Made by a program: the position numbers and the translations under genes. A stretch of 64,000 nucleotides of DNA, taken from positions 62,001-126,000 of the forward strand of contig NZ_JAIOGQ010000003.1 of assembly GCF_019904135.1 (NCBI RefSeq). Direction: 5' to 3'. Positions 25,048 to 33,526 of this stretch are shown piece by piece. The number at the start of each line of letters is the position of its first letter. Within the stretch, counting starts at the first letter, position 1. Source of the stretch: Paenibacillus caui (GTDB lineage Bacteria; Bacillota; Bacilli; Paenibacillales; Paenibacillaceae). The notes beneath the pieces are model-generated. The model did no database searches. It saw only the letters and a program-made list of their open reading frames with translations, and was not told the DNA's origin.

Positions 25048-26340
25048 ATGGATATCATCGTTAGGCCAACCCCTGAACTAAAGGGTGAAATTCAGGCGCT
25101 ATCATCCAAAAATTATACTACACGCTATCTGCTGGCTGCGGCTCTTGCGGAAGGAACAAGCACGGTAAGATATCCGGCGCACAGTCAGGACAGCGATGCG
25201 ATGCGCCGCTGCATTGCTGATCTCGGTGCAGTGCTGGAAGAGAACGATGAGCAAATAGTCATTAAGGGCTTTGGGAAAAACTTGAGCGGGGTTAAGGAGC
25301 TGAACGTTGGCAATGCGGGAGCGGTTTTGCGTTTTCTCATGGCCATTGCCTCCCTCTCTCCTGAAATTACGTTTATTAACACCTATCCGGATTCGCTTGG
25401 AAAACGTCCGCATGACGATCTGATCGATGCGCTGCAGCAGATCGGCGTCCAGGTCGAGCACCAGGAAGGCCGGCTGCCGATTACGATCCGCGGCGGAGCG
25501 CCAAAAGGCGGCAAAATTAAGGTATCCGGCGAGGTAAGCTCTCAATATCTGAGCGCACTGCTGTTTCTGACGCCTCTCCTTGCTGAGGACAGCGAAATCG
25601 AAGTGACCGGGGATTTGAAGTCCAAAGTCGTTGTCGGACAAACGCTTGAAGTTTTGGAACAGGCGGGGATTACCGTTCAGGCTTCTGACGATTACACGAC
25701 TTTCAAAGTACCCGGAGGGCAGGCTTATAAAGCCCAAACTTATACGGTTCAGGGAGATTATCCGGGGTCTGCGGCCATTCTGGCGGCGGCTGCCGTTACG
25801 AATTCGGATGTTACCGTACACCGCCTGGAAGAGCGGAGCAAGCAGGGAGAACGTGCGGTTGTAGACGTGCTTCAGATGATGAATGTGCCGCTGCGGCATG
25901 AAAACGGCATCGTGCATGTGCAAGGAGACGGCCGGTTGCGGGCGGTTGAATTTGACGGTGACGCCGCAACGGATGCTGTGCTTGCCATGGTTGCAGCGGC
26001 TGTCTTTGCAGAGGGAACGTCGCGTTTTTATAACGTCGAGAATTTGCGCTATAAGGAATGCGACCGCATTACGGATTTTCTTGCCGAGCTCAGAAAAGCC
26101 GGAGCGGATGTGGAAGAGAAAAGGGATGAAATTATAGTCCACGGCAAACCGTACGGTGTGGAGGGAGGCGCCACGATCGACGCCCATTATGACCACCGGG
26201 TAATTATGGCGCTGACCGTTGTAGGTTTAAGAGCCAGAAATCCGCTTGTTATCAAGGATGCCCATCATGTGGCCAAATCCTATCCGCAATTTTTTGATCA
26301 TATCGCCGCGCTTGGCGGATCTGTAGAATGGGTATCGTAA
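25048..26340 (+). CDS. aroA: EPSP synthase, divergent form
   Basis: Joins PEP to shikimate-3-phosphate. The 430-residue protein keeps most catalytic residues (E. coli numbering in brackets): Lys21 [K22], Arg26 [R27], Arg120 [R124], Ser164-Ser165-Gln166 [S169-Q171], Asp309 [D313], Glu337 and Arg340 [E341, R344] in KECDR, His383-Arg384 in DHRVIM and Lys409 [K411]. Two regions are unusual. The N-terminal PGDKSxSHR motif reads SSKNYTTR, and the PEP loop NAGTAMRP reads NAGAVLRF, so Thr97 becomes Ala92 and Pro101 becomes Phe96. These are positions where changes lower glyphosate binding in other enzymes. The ATG at 25048 follows GAGAGGAG. Confidence 0.9.
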   Translation: MDIIVRPTPELKGEIQALSSKNYTTRYLLAAALAEGTSTVRYPAHSQDSDAMRRCIADLGAVLEENDEQIVIKGFGKNLSGVKELNVGNAGAVLRFLMAIASLSPEITFINTYPDSLGKRPHDDLIDALQQIGVQVEHQEGRLPITIRGGAPKGGKIKVSGEVSSQYLSALLFLTPLLAEDSEIEVTGDLKSKVVVGQTLEVLEQAGITVQASDDYTTFKVPGGQAYKAQTYTVQGDYPGSAAILAAAAVTNSDVTVHRLEERSKQGERAVVDVLQMMNVPLRHENGIVHVQGDGRLRAVEFDGDAATDAVLAMVAAAVFAEGTSRFYNVENLRYKECDRITDFLAELRKAGADVEEKRDEIIVHGKPYGVEGGATIDAHYDHRVIMALTVVGLRARNPLVIKDAHHVAKSYPQFFDHIAALGGSVEWVS

Positions 26341-26372
26341 ACTTAAGATAAAGAAGAAAGGCGGGACCCCGG

Positions 26373-26807
26373 ATGGCTTTTAAAAACCCGGAACGCGAGG
26401 AAATCAAGGAAATTCTGGAGTCGGCCCGAACGATCGCCGTAGTCGGACTGTCCGATAAAACGGACCGTACTTCGTATATGGTGGCGCAGGCGATGCAGAA
26501 AAGAGGATACCGCATCATTCCGGTAAATCCGGCCGTGAAGGATGACATCCTCGGGGAGAAGACCTATGCCTCGCTTAAAGACATTCCTGAGCCGATTGAC
26601 ATTGTGGACGTTTTCCGGCGCAGCGAATTTACGCCCGATATCGCGAAGGAAGCGGTGGAGGCCGGTGCGAGAACCCTTTGGCTTCAGCAGGGGATCGTGA
26701 ACGAACAGGCTGCCGAAATCGCAGCGCAAGCCGGCCTCAAGGTCGTAATGGACCGCTGCATCAAAGTCGAAGATGCAATCACGCAGCCCCGAAGAGATGC
26801 TCTATGA
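26373..26807 (+). CDS. CoA-binding (YccU-like) protein
   Basis: A 144-residue single Rossmann-type CoA_binding domain, the module also found in succinyl-CoA synthetase alpha. The phosphate-binding turn is in IAVVGLSDKTDRTSYMVAQAMQKRGYRIIPVNP, and a C-terminal CIKVED follows. Stand-alone members are widespread and of unknown function. It starts 32 bases after aroA and may share its transcript. A hairpin terminator follows. Confidence 0.87.
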   Translation: MAFKNPEREEIKEILESARTIAVVGLSDKTDRTSYMVAQAMQKRGYRIIPVNPAVKDDILGEKTYASLKDIPEPIDIVDVFRRSEFTPDIAKEAVEAGARTLWLQQGIVNEQAAEIAAQAGLKVVMDRCIKVEDAITQPRRDAL

Positions 26808-26821
26808 TGCGCCACCCAAAA

Positions 26822-26842
26822 AGAGCCCTCGGGGCTTTTTTT
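26822..26842 (+). terminator. terminator of the aroK-aroA transcript
   Basis: GAGCCC TC GGGGCT hairpin with a seven-T tail. Confidence 0.75.
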
Positions 26843-26977
26843 ATCGTTTTGCGCCAGATTAGTGGGATAATCCTTTTGTCTTGAAATTCCTTTGACAATC
26901 TGCAAAGCGAAGATTACCATAACTAGGGTAAAGAGAGCACAGCTATCATTCGCAAGCTGAAGGGGTCTGAGTTTATT

Positions 26978-28702
26978 ATGATACAAGGTATTGGCGCTGC
27001 TGCCGGCGTTGCCATCGGCAGGGCTTTTGTATTGCCCGCCTGGGAGATGGACGTTCAGGACCGGCGTTTGGAAACCATCGATCTCAGCAAAGAGTTCGAG
27101 CGTTTGCATGAAGGCATCATTACTTCCAAACATGAAATCGAAGAGATCAGAAATGAAATTCAGCAAATGGTCGGTAAAGAAGAGTCGACCATTTTTGACG
27201 CGCATCTTGCGATTTTGGAAGATCCGGTGTTCATGAGTGAAATCAGAGGCATTATCGAAAGACAGTATAAAGCGGCGGAGGTTGCCGTAAAAGAAGCCAT
27301 TGACCATTTTGTGACAATGTTTGATCTGCTTGACGATGAATATATGAAGGAACGGGCCCTCGACATCAAGGATGTCGGCAACCGCCTGCTGAAGCACTTG
27401 CTGGGGACGCCGGAAGTGACGCTGCCCAAGGATAATCAGCCTTACATCCTGGTTGCCAAGGAGTTCTCGCCTTCCCAACTGGTCCATCTCAATCCAAACA
27501 ATGTACTGGGAATGGTTACGATGGTTGGCGGAAAATCCTCCCATTCGGCAATCATGGCCAGAGCGCTCGGCATTCCGCTTGTATCGGGTTTTGAAGACAA
27601 GCTTAACCGGATGATTCAGACCGGGGATCTGCTGGTCCTTGATGGCGATGAGGGCTGCTTGTATGTAAACCCGGACACTGATATTGTGGGGCGCTATACT
27701 TTGGTTGCCGAGAAGCAGAAGCAGCGTAAAGAACAACTGCAGCTGCTTGCATCTGAAGATGCGGTAACGCACGACGGAATCCATTTCCATTTGGCCGGCA
27801 ATATCAGCTCCTTTAAGGAATTTGAGCTGGCAGTCAAGCATGGAGCCGAGGGTGTGGGGTTGTTCCGGACCGAGTTTTTATATATGGACCGCGCTGCATT
27901 TCCAAGCGAAGAGCAGCAGTATGAAGTATATCGCAAGGTGGCCGAACTTGCAGGAGAGCATTCGGTAGTCATCCGCACGCTGGATATCGGCGGAGACAAG
28001 CAGCTTGAATATTTTCCGCTGCCGAAAGAAGACAACCCGTTTCTCGGCTACCGGGCGATCCGGATCAGCCTTGACCGGCGGGACCTGTTCAAGACCCAAC
28101 TGACTGCCATTCTCCGGGCCAGCGCTTACGGCAATGTGAAAATCATGTATCCGATGATCTCTTCGGTCGAGGAAATCCGCAGCGCCAATTTCATATTAAG
28201 GGAGGCTATGGCCGATCTGGACCGCAGGGGATTGGCCTATAATCGGGAAGTTCCGGTCGGCATCATGATTGAAGTCCCGGCCGCGGCAGCTTCTGCCGAT
28301 CTGCTTGCCGAGGAATGCGATTTCTTCAGCATCGGGACGAACGATCTTGTTCAATACGTGCTGGCCGTAGACCGAATGAATGAAAAAATTGCCCATATGT
28401 ACCGTCCTTTTCACCCGGCCGTGCTCCGTATGATGAAGACAGCGGTGGAAGCGGCCCATCTTCGGGGCATCCCGGTCAGCGTGTGCGGAGAGCTTGCCGG
28501 CGATGAACGGGCCATCCCGTTGTGGGCATATCTGGGTGTGTACAATCTGAGCATGTCGCCGCAAGCTTTGCTCAGAATCAAGCACCGTCTCCTGAACATC
28601 AGCGCAGCGGAGGAAGCCCGCATCGGCGAACAATGCTACACTTGCAGAACGGCTATGGAAATTGAAAGCTTCCTGGCGTCAAGACAGCTTCAGGAAGGCT
28701 GA
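26978..28702 (+). CDS. ptsI: PTS enzyme I
   Basis: Takes phosphate from PEP onto a histidine and passes it to HPr, starting the sugar phosphotransferase cascade. The phospho-acceptor is His189 in GGKSSHSAIMAR. The PEP-binding barrel has FRTEFLYMD, RTLDIGGDKQL and EVPAAAASAD, and the active cysteine is Cys503 in SVCGELAGDE. At 574 residues it is full length. No ptsH lies next to it, unlike the usual ptsH-ptsI pair. The ATG at 26978 is preceded by a weak AAGGGG site. Confidence 0.94.
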   Translation: MIQGIGAAAGVAIGRAFVLPAWEMDVQDRRLETIDLSKEFERLHEGIITSKHEIEEIRNEIQQMVGKEESTIFDAHLAILEDPVFMSEIRGIIERQYKAAEVAVKEAIDHFVTMFDLLDDEYMKERALDIKDVGNRLLKHLLGTPEVTLPKDNQPYILVAKEFSPSQLVHLNPNNVLGMVTMVGGKSSHSAIMARALGIPLVSGFEDKLNRMIQTGDLLVLDGDEGCLYVNPDTDIVGRYTLVAEKQKQRKEQLQLLASEDAVTHDGIHFHLAGNISSFKEFELAVKHGAEGVGLFRTEFLYMDRAAFPSEEQQYEVYRKVAELAGEHSVVIRTLDIGGDKQLEYFPLPKEDNPFLGYRAIRISLDRRDLFKTQLTAILRASAYGNVKIMYPMISSVEEIRSANFILREAMADLDRRGLAYNREVPVGIMIEVPAAAASADLLAEECDFFSIGTNDLVQYVLAVDRMNEKIAHMYRPFHPAVLRMMKTAVEAAHLRGIPVSVCGELAGDERAIPLWAYLGVYNLSMSPQALLRIKHRLLNISAAEEARIGEQCYTCRTAMEIESFLASRQLQEG

Positions 28703-28730
28703 AGCGTGAAACGGTTCAGCAAATAAACAG

Positions 28731-28778
28731 GAAAAGGCGGCTTTCGGACTGATATAGTCGGAAGGCCGCCTTTGTTTT
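28731..28778. terminator. bidirectional terminator, ptsI / DJ-1 gene
   Basis: AAAAGGCGGCTTTCGGAC pairs with GTCGGAAGGCCGCCTTTG between converging genes. Confidence 0.8.
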
Positions 28779-28793
28779 CCGTTATTATGAAAT

Positions 28794-29324
28794 TTATTTC
28801 CCCGAGCCGAAAAGGGCATCGCAGAATGCTTTGCCGTATGGCGGCAGGTCGGGCGGGCGGCGCGCGGAAATGATGTGCCCATCCACAACGACGGCCTCAT
28901 CTTTCCATATGGCGTCTGCGTTCTCCATATCATCCCGGATTCCCGGAGTGGAAGTCACCGTTACTCCCTTCAAAATTCCTGCAGAGATCAAAACCCAGCC
29001 GGCGTGGCAAATTTGCCCGATCGGTTTTTTGGCTTTATCCATGTCGCGAATCAGTTCAAGCACCTTCGGATAACGTCTGATTTTGTCAGGAGCCCAGCCG
29101 CCTGGGACAAGAATGCCGTCGAATTCGCTCGCATTCAGTTCATCGTAGCTGGCTTCGGCTACAGCGGGCACCCCGTATTTTCCAATGTACTTTTTGCCTT
29201 TTTCCGCACCCGCGAGTACGACCTCCGCACCCTCTTCGCGAACGCGGTATACCGGATACCATAGCTCCAAATCTTCAAATTCTTCGTCTATGAGTGCAAT
29301 GACTCTTTTTCCAGATAATCTCAT
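28794..29324 (-). CDS. DJ-1/PfpI family protein
   Basis: A 176-residue member of the class I glutamine-amidotransferase-like DJ-1/PfpI superfamily. The nucleophile elbow holds Cys106-His107 (GQICHAGWVL), and an acidic residue lies early (DEEFEDLELWYP, Glu about 15). Proven functions in the family include protease, chaperone and deglycase-like activity, with dispute over the last. Bacillus relatives are YfkM and YraA general-stress proteins. AGGAGG lies upstream of the ATG. Convergent with ptsI. Confidence 0.88.
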   Translation of the reverse strand: MRLSGKRVIALIDEEFEDLELWYPVYRVREEGAEVVLAGAEKGKKYIGKYGVPAVAEASYDELNASEFDGILVPGGWAPDKIRRYPKVLELIRDMDKAKKPIGQICHAGWVLISAGILKGVTVTSTPGIRDDMENADAIWKDEAVVVDGHIISARRPPDLPPYGKAFCDALFGSGK

Positions 29325-29438
29325 ATTTGAATCCTCCTGTATAATTCTCTATTGACGAAATAACGATTCAATTATTTAATTGTATCAAAAATAATTCTAT
29401 AATTCACACGTCCGGTTCCCCTGAAAAGGACAGGCTGT

Positions 29439-29906
29439 GTGAAAAGTTTAGATATAGAGGAAGTGGTCCAAGTGTACGCCCGCTGCAATTGTGGACAGAA
29501 CAAGAGCCTTGGTTTTAGAACCGTTATTCATGAAAGAAGAATCCGGATAAACAAAGTTCCGATATGGGAATGCGAGCACTGCGGACGATACGAGGTTTAC
29601 TCCAAAATCAAGTCCCACTTATGCGAGGTGCTTGGACAGCTTAAGAGCCAGTCCGGCCTTGCCGGTGTCACCTTTACCGAACTCAACGAGCTTGCTGATG
29701 TGATGTACGAAATTTATAAAGAGAATGAATCTGCGGAGCTGGATGCGGATCTGTTCACTTCAGAGATGGCGGCCCGCTGCAAAGAACGGATCAACCTGCT
29801 GCTTGACGTTTATGGCTATGCCAAAAATAACGGCGACCGGGAGTGGATGGAGAAACTGATGGAACGCCTTTCCCAGCTGACTCTTGCACCTGCGAAAGCT
29901 ACATAA
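29439..29906 (+). CDS. uncharacterised protein with Cys-pair motif
   Basis: A 155-residue soluble protein. CNC (Cys16, Cys18) and CEHC (Cys45, Cys48) form a likely zinc ribbon at the N-terminus, resembling YgiT-type antitoxin fingers. The remainder is helical and charged, without the helix-turn-helix such antitoxins carry. GTG 29439 follows AAAAGGACAGG. No toxin gene lies beside it, so an antitoxin role is not supported. Confidence 0.65.
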   Translation: MKSLDIEEVVQVYARCNCGQNKSLGFRTVIHERRIRINKVPIWECEHCGRYEVYSKIKSHLCEVLGQLKSQSGLAGVTFTELNELADVMYEIYKENESAELDADLFTSEMAARCKERINLLLDVYGYAKNNGDREWMEKLMERLSQLTLAPAKAT

Positions 29907-30115
29907 CTGAGGGATCTTGGCTAAAAGGCCCAATATGATTCATTGACTTGTGATTGAAAATGAATTTTCAAAGGCTGAAAAGATTATTTGGTGCGCCTTT
30001 TAAAGTTTTATTGAAAATTTTCATGGAAATTGGCTTTTTTCTTTTCTTTTTGATAAAATATCAGAAAGTTCGATTATTTATTCGTTTTGATGATTCGGAA
30101 AGGGGTTAGATCACG

Positions 30116-30454
30116 GTGTCTGCAATGACTCAAATTACTTCAGCCGAACAACTGCAGGATGTATTGAAAGCTTCGGCAAACCAGCCGGTTCTGCTGTTTA
30201 AGCACAGTACGCGCTGTCCGATCAGCGCCCGGGCCTATCAGGAAGTTTCAGACTATTTGAACGATCAGCCAAATGAAAACGTCATCTATGCTCTGATTCA
30301 TGTTGTCGAAGATCGTCCGGTTTCCCTGGAGGCTGCAGATTTGCTCGGTGTGAAGCACGAATCCCCGCAGGCAATTCTCGTGAAGGACGGAAAAGCGGTG
30401 TGGAATACATCCCATTCGGGCATCACTTCTGAAAATCTGAAGGAAAATCTATGA
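30116..30454 (+). CDS. ytxJ: bacillithiol-system redox protein YtxJ
   Basis: A 112-residue monothiol, thioredoxin-fold protein. It reads LLFKHSTRCPISARAYQEVSDY, with the single active Cys34 in place of a CxxC, then the cis-Pro region HESPQAILVKDGKAVWNTSH. YtxJ is tied to bacillithiol-dependent redox repair in Bacillota by phylogenetic co-occurrence and family annotation. GTG 30116 follows AAAGGGG; ATG 30125 is the alternative. It lies just before ccpA. Confidence 0.9.
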   Translation: MSAMTQITSAEQLQDVLKASANQPVLLFKHSTRCPISARAYQEVSDYLNDQPNENVIYALIHVVEDRPVSLEAADLLGVKHESPQAILVKDGKAVWNTSHSGITSENLKENL

Positions 30455-30568
30455 AAGTGAAGCGTTATCATTGCAGAATGCAGTATTTTGTCGTATCATA
30501 AGACCTAACAAAGCTCCTTACCTAACCCGAAGAACGAATGAAAATTTATTGGCAATGGAGAGAAGAAT

Positions 30569-31573
30569 GTGACGGTAACCATTTACGATGTGGCACGCGA
30601 AGCAGGAGTCTCGATGGCCACGGTTTCACGGGTTGTGAATAATAACCCTAATGTGAAGCCGCAGACCCGGAAGAAAGTGTATGAAGCAATTGAACGTCTG
30701 GGATATCGTCCGAATGCCGTTGCCCGAGGGCTTGCGAGCAAGAAGACAACTACGGTCGGCGTGGTGATTCCGGATATTTCAAACTCGATTTTTGCGGAAA
30801 TTGCCCGGGGGATCGAAGACATAGCAAACATGTACCACTATAACATTATTTTGTGCAATGCGGATAAGAAGAAGGAAAAGGAAATTCGCGTCATCAACAC
30901 CTTGCTTGAGAAGCAGGTGGACGGGCTGTTATTCATGGGCGGTACTGTGACGGACGAGCATCTTCAGGCTTTCCAGACGTCAGCCGTACCGATCGTGCTT
31001 TGCGCCACGAGCGATGAGAACGGTGTTATTCCTTCGGTCGACATTGACCATGAAGCTGCCGCTTTTGATGCGGTAAGCGCGCTGATTCGTCATGGACATC
31101 GCGAGATTGCGATGATCAGCGGCACCTTGCAGGATCCGGCGAACGGGTATGCCCGTTTTCAGGGTTACAAGAAAGCGTTGGAGAAGGCTGGGATCGAGTA
31201 CCAGGAAGATCTTGTCCGGATTGGCAACTACCGTTATGAGTCCGGCGTAGAGGCGATGAAATATTTTATTGGCCTGAAGAAACGTCCGACCGCCATTTTT
31301 GCCGCAACCGACGAGATGGCGATTGGCGCCATTCACAGCATTCAGGACGATGGACTTAAAGTTCCGGATGATTTTTCGATTATCAGTGTCGACAATACCC
31401 GGATGGCTTCGATGGTACGTCCTCAGCTCACTACGGTGGCCCAACCGATGTACGACCTTGGAGCGGTTGCCATGCGTTTGCTTACAAAGCTGATGAAGAA
31501 GGAAAATGTGGAGAATACGCGGGTTATTTTGCCGCATGAAACGATTCTGCGTTTATCCGTAAGTCATTTGTAA
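30569..31573 (+). CDS. ccpA: catabolite control protein A (LacI family)
   Basis: The master carbon catabolite regulator of Bacillota, binding cre sites when complexed with Ser46-phosphorylated HPr or Crh. At 334 residues it has the same length as Bacillus CcpA. The helix-turn-helix [28 protein letters not shown] and hinge helix [13 protein letters not shown] are intact. The periplasmic-binding-like core carries [17 protein letters not shown] and [11 protein letters not shown]. It has a GTG start after AATGGAGAGAAG and its own hairpin terminator. Confidence 0.93.
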   Translation: MTVTIYDVAREAGVSMATVSRVVNNNPNVKPQTRKKVYEAIERLGYRPNAVARGLASKKTTTVGVVIPDISNSIFAEIARGIEDIANMYHYNIILCNADKKKEKEIRVINTLLEKQVDGLLFMGGTVTDEHLQAFQTSAVPIVLCATSDENGVIPSVDIDHEAAAFDAVSALIRHGHREIAMISGTLQDPANGYARFQGYKKALEKAGIEYQEDLVRIGNYRYESGVEAMKYFIGLKKRPTAIFAATDEMAIGAIHSIQDDGLKVPDDFSIISVDNTRMASMVRPQLTTVAQPMYDLGAVAMRLLTKLMKKENVENTRVILPHETILRLSVSHL

Positions 31574-31613
31574 AATTACTTCATGTAAAACCAGATTCAT
31601 AGGGTTCACCTTA

Positions 31614-31641
31614 AAAAGCTCCTCTGCGGGAGCTTTTTTTT
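31614..31641 (+). terminator. terminator of ccpA
   Basis: AAAAGCTCC TCTGC GGGAGCTTTTTTTT hairpin. Confidence 0.85.
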
Positions 31642-31738
31642 GAGAGTGATGATTCCCGCTAAATACGGAACCTGTCTCTTGAGGGACAGTCCGGCGGCTG
31701 CTTATAGCCGTACATATATGGAAGGAGCTGATTGCTGC

Positions 31739-32443
31739 GTGGAGCGTATTGGAATCTTAGGAGCTATGGATGAGGAGATTAAGCTGCTGCTTCAGCAAAT
31801 GGACTCGAAGGAGACCCATACTCATGCCGGCATTTCTTTCATTGCCGGAACATTTCAAGGCCGCAGTGTCGTCGTATGCAAATCCGGTGTCGGAAAGGTA
31901 AATGCGGCAGTCACCACACAGCTGTTGATCGACCGGTTCAAAGTTGCTTCAGTGCTGTTTACGGGCGTGGCCGGCGCTGTGAACCCGAAGCTTCAGATCG
32001 GAGATATCGTCATTTCATCTTCCTGCCAGCAGCATGATATGGATGTAACCGCGCTGGGATTTGAAAGAGGTGTGATCCCTTATCAGGAGGTATCGGATTT
32101 TCCGGCGGATAACGGTCTTGTTCAATTGGCCAAAGAGGCCTGCGAAAAGGTCTGCCGGGACCATCAGTTTATGGTCGGCAAGGTGCTGTCGGGAGACCGC
32201 TTTGTGGCCGACCGCGCCGCCGTGCAGGACCTGCATGACGCCATGAACGGGGCATGCGTGGAAATGGAGGGGGCGGCTGTGGCGCAAGTATGCTTCATGA
32301 ACAGCGTTCCTTACGTTGTGCTGCGTTCGATGAGCGACAAGGCGGACGGGTCGGCGCATGTTAATTTTGCTGAATTTACGGTGGAGGCATCTAATCGCTC
32401 TTACGCGATTCTGAGCGAAATGCTCGGGAGCATAAAATCATAA
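31739..32443 (+). CDS. mtnN: 5'-methylthioadenosine/SAH nucleosidase
   Basis: Cleaves adenine from methylthioadenosine and S-adenosylhomocysteine, serving methionine salvage and the activated methyl cycle. The N-terminus ERIGILGAMDEEIKLL carries the catalytic Glu of the family. FTGVAGAVNPKLQIGDIVIS, ACVEMEGAAVAQVC and the catalytic Asp in SMSDKADG are present. At 234 residues it is standard. GTG 31739 follows AAGGAG by eleven bases; an in-frame ATG upstream overlaps that site and is less likely. Confidence 0.93.
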   Translation: MERIGILGAMDEEIKLLLQQMDSKETHTHAGISFIAGTFQGRSVVVCKSGVGKVNAAVTTQLLIDRFKVASVLFTGVAGAVNPKLQIGDIVISSSCQQHDMDVTALGFERGVIPYQEVSDFPADNGLVQLAKEACEKVCRDHQFMVGKVLSGDRFVADRAAVQDLHDAMNGACVEMEGAAVAQVCFMNSVPYVVLRSMSDKADGSAHVNFAEFTVEASNRSYAILSEMLGSIKS

Positions 32444-32494
32444 GAAATGACGTAAATTCCAATTAGGATAACCAAAAGAAATTCGGCGGGCGAT

Positions 32495-33130
32495 TTAGTA
32501 CATAAACCGCTGGTGGAAGCGAATCCGGTCAAATTGTTCTTTCGAGGCCAGCGGTACATCGCGCCCTACCCGCACCATGAGGCAATTGGCAGGATGGGAA
32601 CAGATTTCGGGGTCGTCTGTCGCATACCAGACCATGTTCACGCTCTTCATCAGCTTCTCCATCATTCGCCGGTACTCCCAAACTCCGAGGCCGCTTGTTG
32701 TAAGGTCCCAGTGCCAGTAATATTCAGTCGTGAACACAATATACGGCTCCAATTGTCCCATTTCGAAAGCGGTGCGGAGCATGGAGGAACCGGCTCCGAA
32801 TTTCCGGTATTCATCCGCAACCTCAATGGCGCCAAGCTCGATCAGGTCCTGCATGTTTTCTTCCGACCAGCGCTCCATTTCATCCGGGTAATGAAAGGTT
32901 ACATAGCCTACTATCGTTTCCGTATGCCTTGCTATGATAATCCGTCCTTCGGGCAGGCCTGCGATTTCAATGAGAGCTTCATGCTGCTCGGGAGGAGGCC
33001 GAAAAGCATCCAATGAAGGGTGCATGCGAAGCGTGCGCAACATACCGGGATCGACGGGTCCCTCTACAATAAGCGGCTCATCCCTGGTGGAAGGGAGTTC
33101 ATGTCTGCAGTGGATTTTGGAGTGGAGCAT
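32495..33130 (-). CDS. acuA: AcuA-type protein acetyltransferase
   Basis: A GNAT enzyme that in Bacillus subtilis acetylates and inactivates acetyl-CoA synthetase AcsA. The sequence strongly follows Bacillus AcuA: LIVEGPVDPGML, AFRPPPEQHEALIEIAGLPEG, YPDEMERWSEENMQDL, TTEYYWHWDL, WYATDDPEICSHPANCLM. At 211 residues it is full length. AGGAGG precedes the ATG. It is divergent from acsA, as in Bacillus. The acuB and acuC genes that normally follow are absent, so a matching AcuC deacetylase must be elsewhere or missing. Confidence 0.93.
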   Translation of the reverse strand: MLHSKIHCRHELPSTRDEPLIVEGPVDPGMLRTLRMHPSLDAFRPPPEQHEALIEIAGLPEGRIIIARHTETIVGYVTFHYPDEMERWSEENMQDLIELGAIEVADEYRKFGAGSSMLRTAFEMGQLEPYIVFTTEYYWHWDLTTSGLGVWEYRRMMEKLMKSVNMVWYATDDPEICSHPANCLMVRVGRDVPLASKEQFDRIRFHQRFMY

Positions 33131-33526
33131 TCGTTTTTAGCCTCCTTCCTCTTCCACTCACTTATAACAGAAAAATGAAAAATTGAAAAGTTATAGCGCC
33201 CTTCATTGCCATATGTTATAATGCTTTTGACATAAAAAGTTCACAATTCCAAAAGAAGTACATCTATTCTCCCCGAGACGCACTTGATTCAAGCAGCCCC
33301 ATTTTTGTTTTTCTCCAAACAACATTCATCCGTTCGGTTTAATCCTGAAATATGAGCCAAGGATCAGTTTATTTGTTCTCCCTAACTTGTATTTCGCAGC
33401 AGAAACGGATCTCGTCGCCACAGGACGGAACCCGCCGTTTTTGCTTGTTTTGCTCTATTATGTATCCGTTTTCATTCAGAGTGCACCTAAGCAGCGTGTG
33501 CATGAACATTTAAGGAGGATGAAGCG
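33131..33526. other. 396-base acuA-acsA divergent control region
   Basis: Holds promoters for both genes. On the minus strand an AT-rich tract around 33205-33235 (GCATTATAACATATGG) is a plausible acuA -10 area. A cre-like site lies at 33461-33474 on the acsA side. No gene is seen. Confidence 0.5.
33461..33474. promoter_or_regulatory. candidate cre (CcpA) site for acsA
   Basis: TGTATCCGTTTTCA matches the consensus TGWNANCGNTNWCA at all but one fixed position (T for A at position 5). It is 53 bases before the acsA start. The acsA gene of Bacillus is CcpA-repressed, and ccpA lies 2 kb away. Proposed from pattern only. Confidence 0.5.

Noticed and set aside
25102-26196. 364-codon minus-strand frame opposite aroA
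   Set aside because: It lies wholly antisense to a gene with intact family motifs; no ribosome site and no family features. The same applies to long antisense frames at 22928-23947 and 33554-34597.
29439-29906. Type II toxin-antitoxin locus suggested by the Cys-pair finger
   Set aside because: No helix-turn-helix in the protein and no small toxin gene on either side.
31640-31738. Longer N-terminus for mtnN
   Set aside because: The extension starts inside the ccpA terminator and is not like any nucleosidase N-terminus; GTG 31739 has the ribosome site.
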